From: Bacteroidota bacterium
GTDB taxonomy: Bacteria > Bacteroidota > Bacteroidia > B-17B0 > Aurantibacillaceae
NCBI GenBank assembly: GCA_021156365.1
Contig: JAJNDK010000015.1
Location: 29,580-93,579, forward strand
Direction of reading: 5' to 3'
DNA length: 64,000 bases
Every line of letters begins with the position of its first letter. Within the stretch, counting starts at the first letter, position 1. Positions 63,902-64,000 of this stretch are shown here, piece by piece. The notes below the pieces were generated by a model. That model did not search any database and was not told the origin of the DNA. It was given only the letters and a program-made list of their open reading frames with translations. The position numbers and the translations under genes were made by a program.

Positions 63902-64000
63902 GGGTCTATTCACTAAACTGTGTCAGTTTAATGTTGAGTCATTCTGTCTTCAAAGATAATCATAAGTTGAGATGATATTAATTTCCATCCCCCAATAGGT
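63902..64000 (-). mobile_element. Right end of a probable IS256-family insertion sequence (truncated by window)
   Basis: A terminal-repeat-like sequence, GGGTCTATTCACTAAACTG with the following TGTC, starts at 63902. It contains a TAAACTG-TGT-CAGTTTA inverted repeat (63914-63930) and is followed by the 3' end of a transposase frame on the minus strand. The element continues beyond base 64000, so its other end and target duplication cannot be seen. Confidence 0.6.
63928..64000 (-). CDS. Transposase, IS256/mutator type, C-terminal end only
   Basis: Only 23 codons are visible, coding for PIGGWKLISSQLMIIFEDRM and then TQH and a stop. The W...QL-x-I-x-FE-x-R pattern matches the extreme C-terminus of mutator/IS256 transposases. 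The frame enters from the right edge, so this is the 3' end of a gene oriented into the window. It is short evidence but strengthened by the adjacent IS-like end. Confidence 0.6.
   Translation of the reverse strand, partial: PIGGWKLISSQLMIIFEDRMTQH

Overview
The window is chromosomal DNA from a member of the phylum Bacteroidota. The signs are five secreted proteins with C-terminal type IX secretion (T9SS) sorting domains, Bacteroidota-type promoter boxes (TAnnTTTG at -7), the short Bacteroidota housekeeping sigma factor, lipoproteins, and no obvious Shine-Dalgarno sites. I cannot place it below phylum from sequence alone. No rRNA, tRNA or CRISPR array was seen. LAYOUT. 1-13355: two giant paralogous T9SS-exported surface proteins, the first cut by the window start, each closed by a strong terminator. 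13436-19000: a 210-bp structured repeat, ruvX, the housekeeping sigma factor, an AsmA-like protein, a tiny lipoprotein, a monoheme cytochrome c lipoprotein and a small membrane-anchored protein. 19009-23185: a SulP anion transporter with a beta-carbonic anhydrase, then a TonB-domain protein and phosphofructokinase on the opposite strand. 23253-27042: a nucleotide-sugar operon (DegT-type aminotransferase, UDP-glucose dehydrogenase, UDP-glucuronate decarboxylase-like enzyme, acylphosphatase). 27175-33318: hemE, a POT peptide transporter, an outer-membrane protein, a small DYKA-repeat protein, a DUF6157-like protein, a 21-bp minisatellite, a monooxygenase-domain protein and a SAM hydrolase-like enzyme. 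33429-39576: phoH-like, purC, a GT2 glycosyltransferase, two small unknowns and an OmpA-family protein. 39836-46564: a third large T9SS protein, an SGNH-like protein, a second copy of the structured repeat, an ArsC-like protein and a transsulfuration enzyme. 46716-53428: a tandem triplet of secreted M43 metalloproteases. 53438-63516: nadE, a metallophosphoesterase, a cobalamin/siderophore-type ABC uptake operon, an RlmI-like rRNA methyltransferase, two secreted unknowns and the Kdo transferase waaA. The right edge holds a second 21-bp minisatellite and the end of an apparent IS256-family element. HOW IT FITS TOGETHER. Much of the coding capacity goes to the cell surface: T9SS adhesin-like proteins and proteases, outer-membrane and TonB proteins, LPS/capsule sugar supply and ABC import. 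Housekeeping genes are scattered between these. MOST UNUSUAL NON-CODING STRUCTURE. Two unrelated minisatellites share an exact 21-bp period, each unit carries a small dyad, and each array begins just upstream of a predicted promoter (a DUF6157-like gene and waaA). A structured repeat with terminal inverted repeats occurs twice between convergent genes. A small CCCGATA...TATCGGG palindrome recurs through the window and appears once inside a coding sequence.
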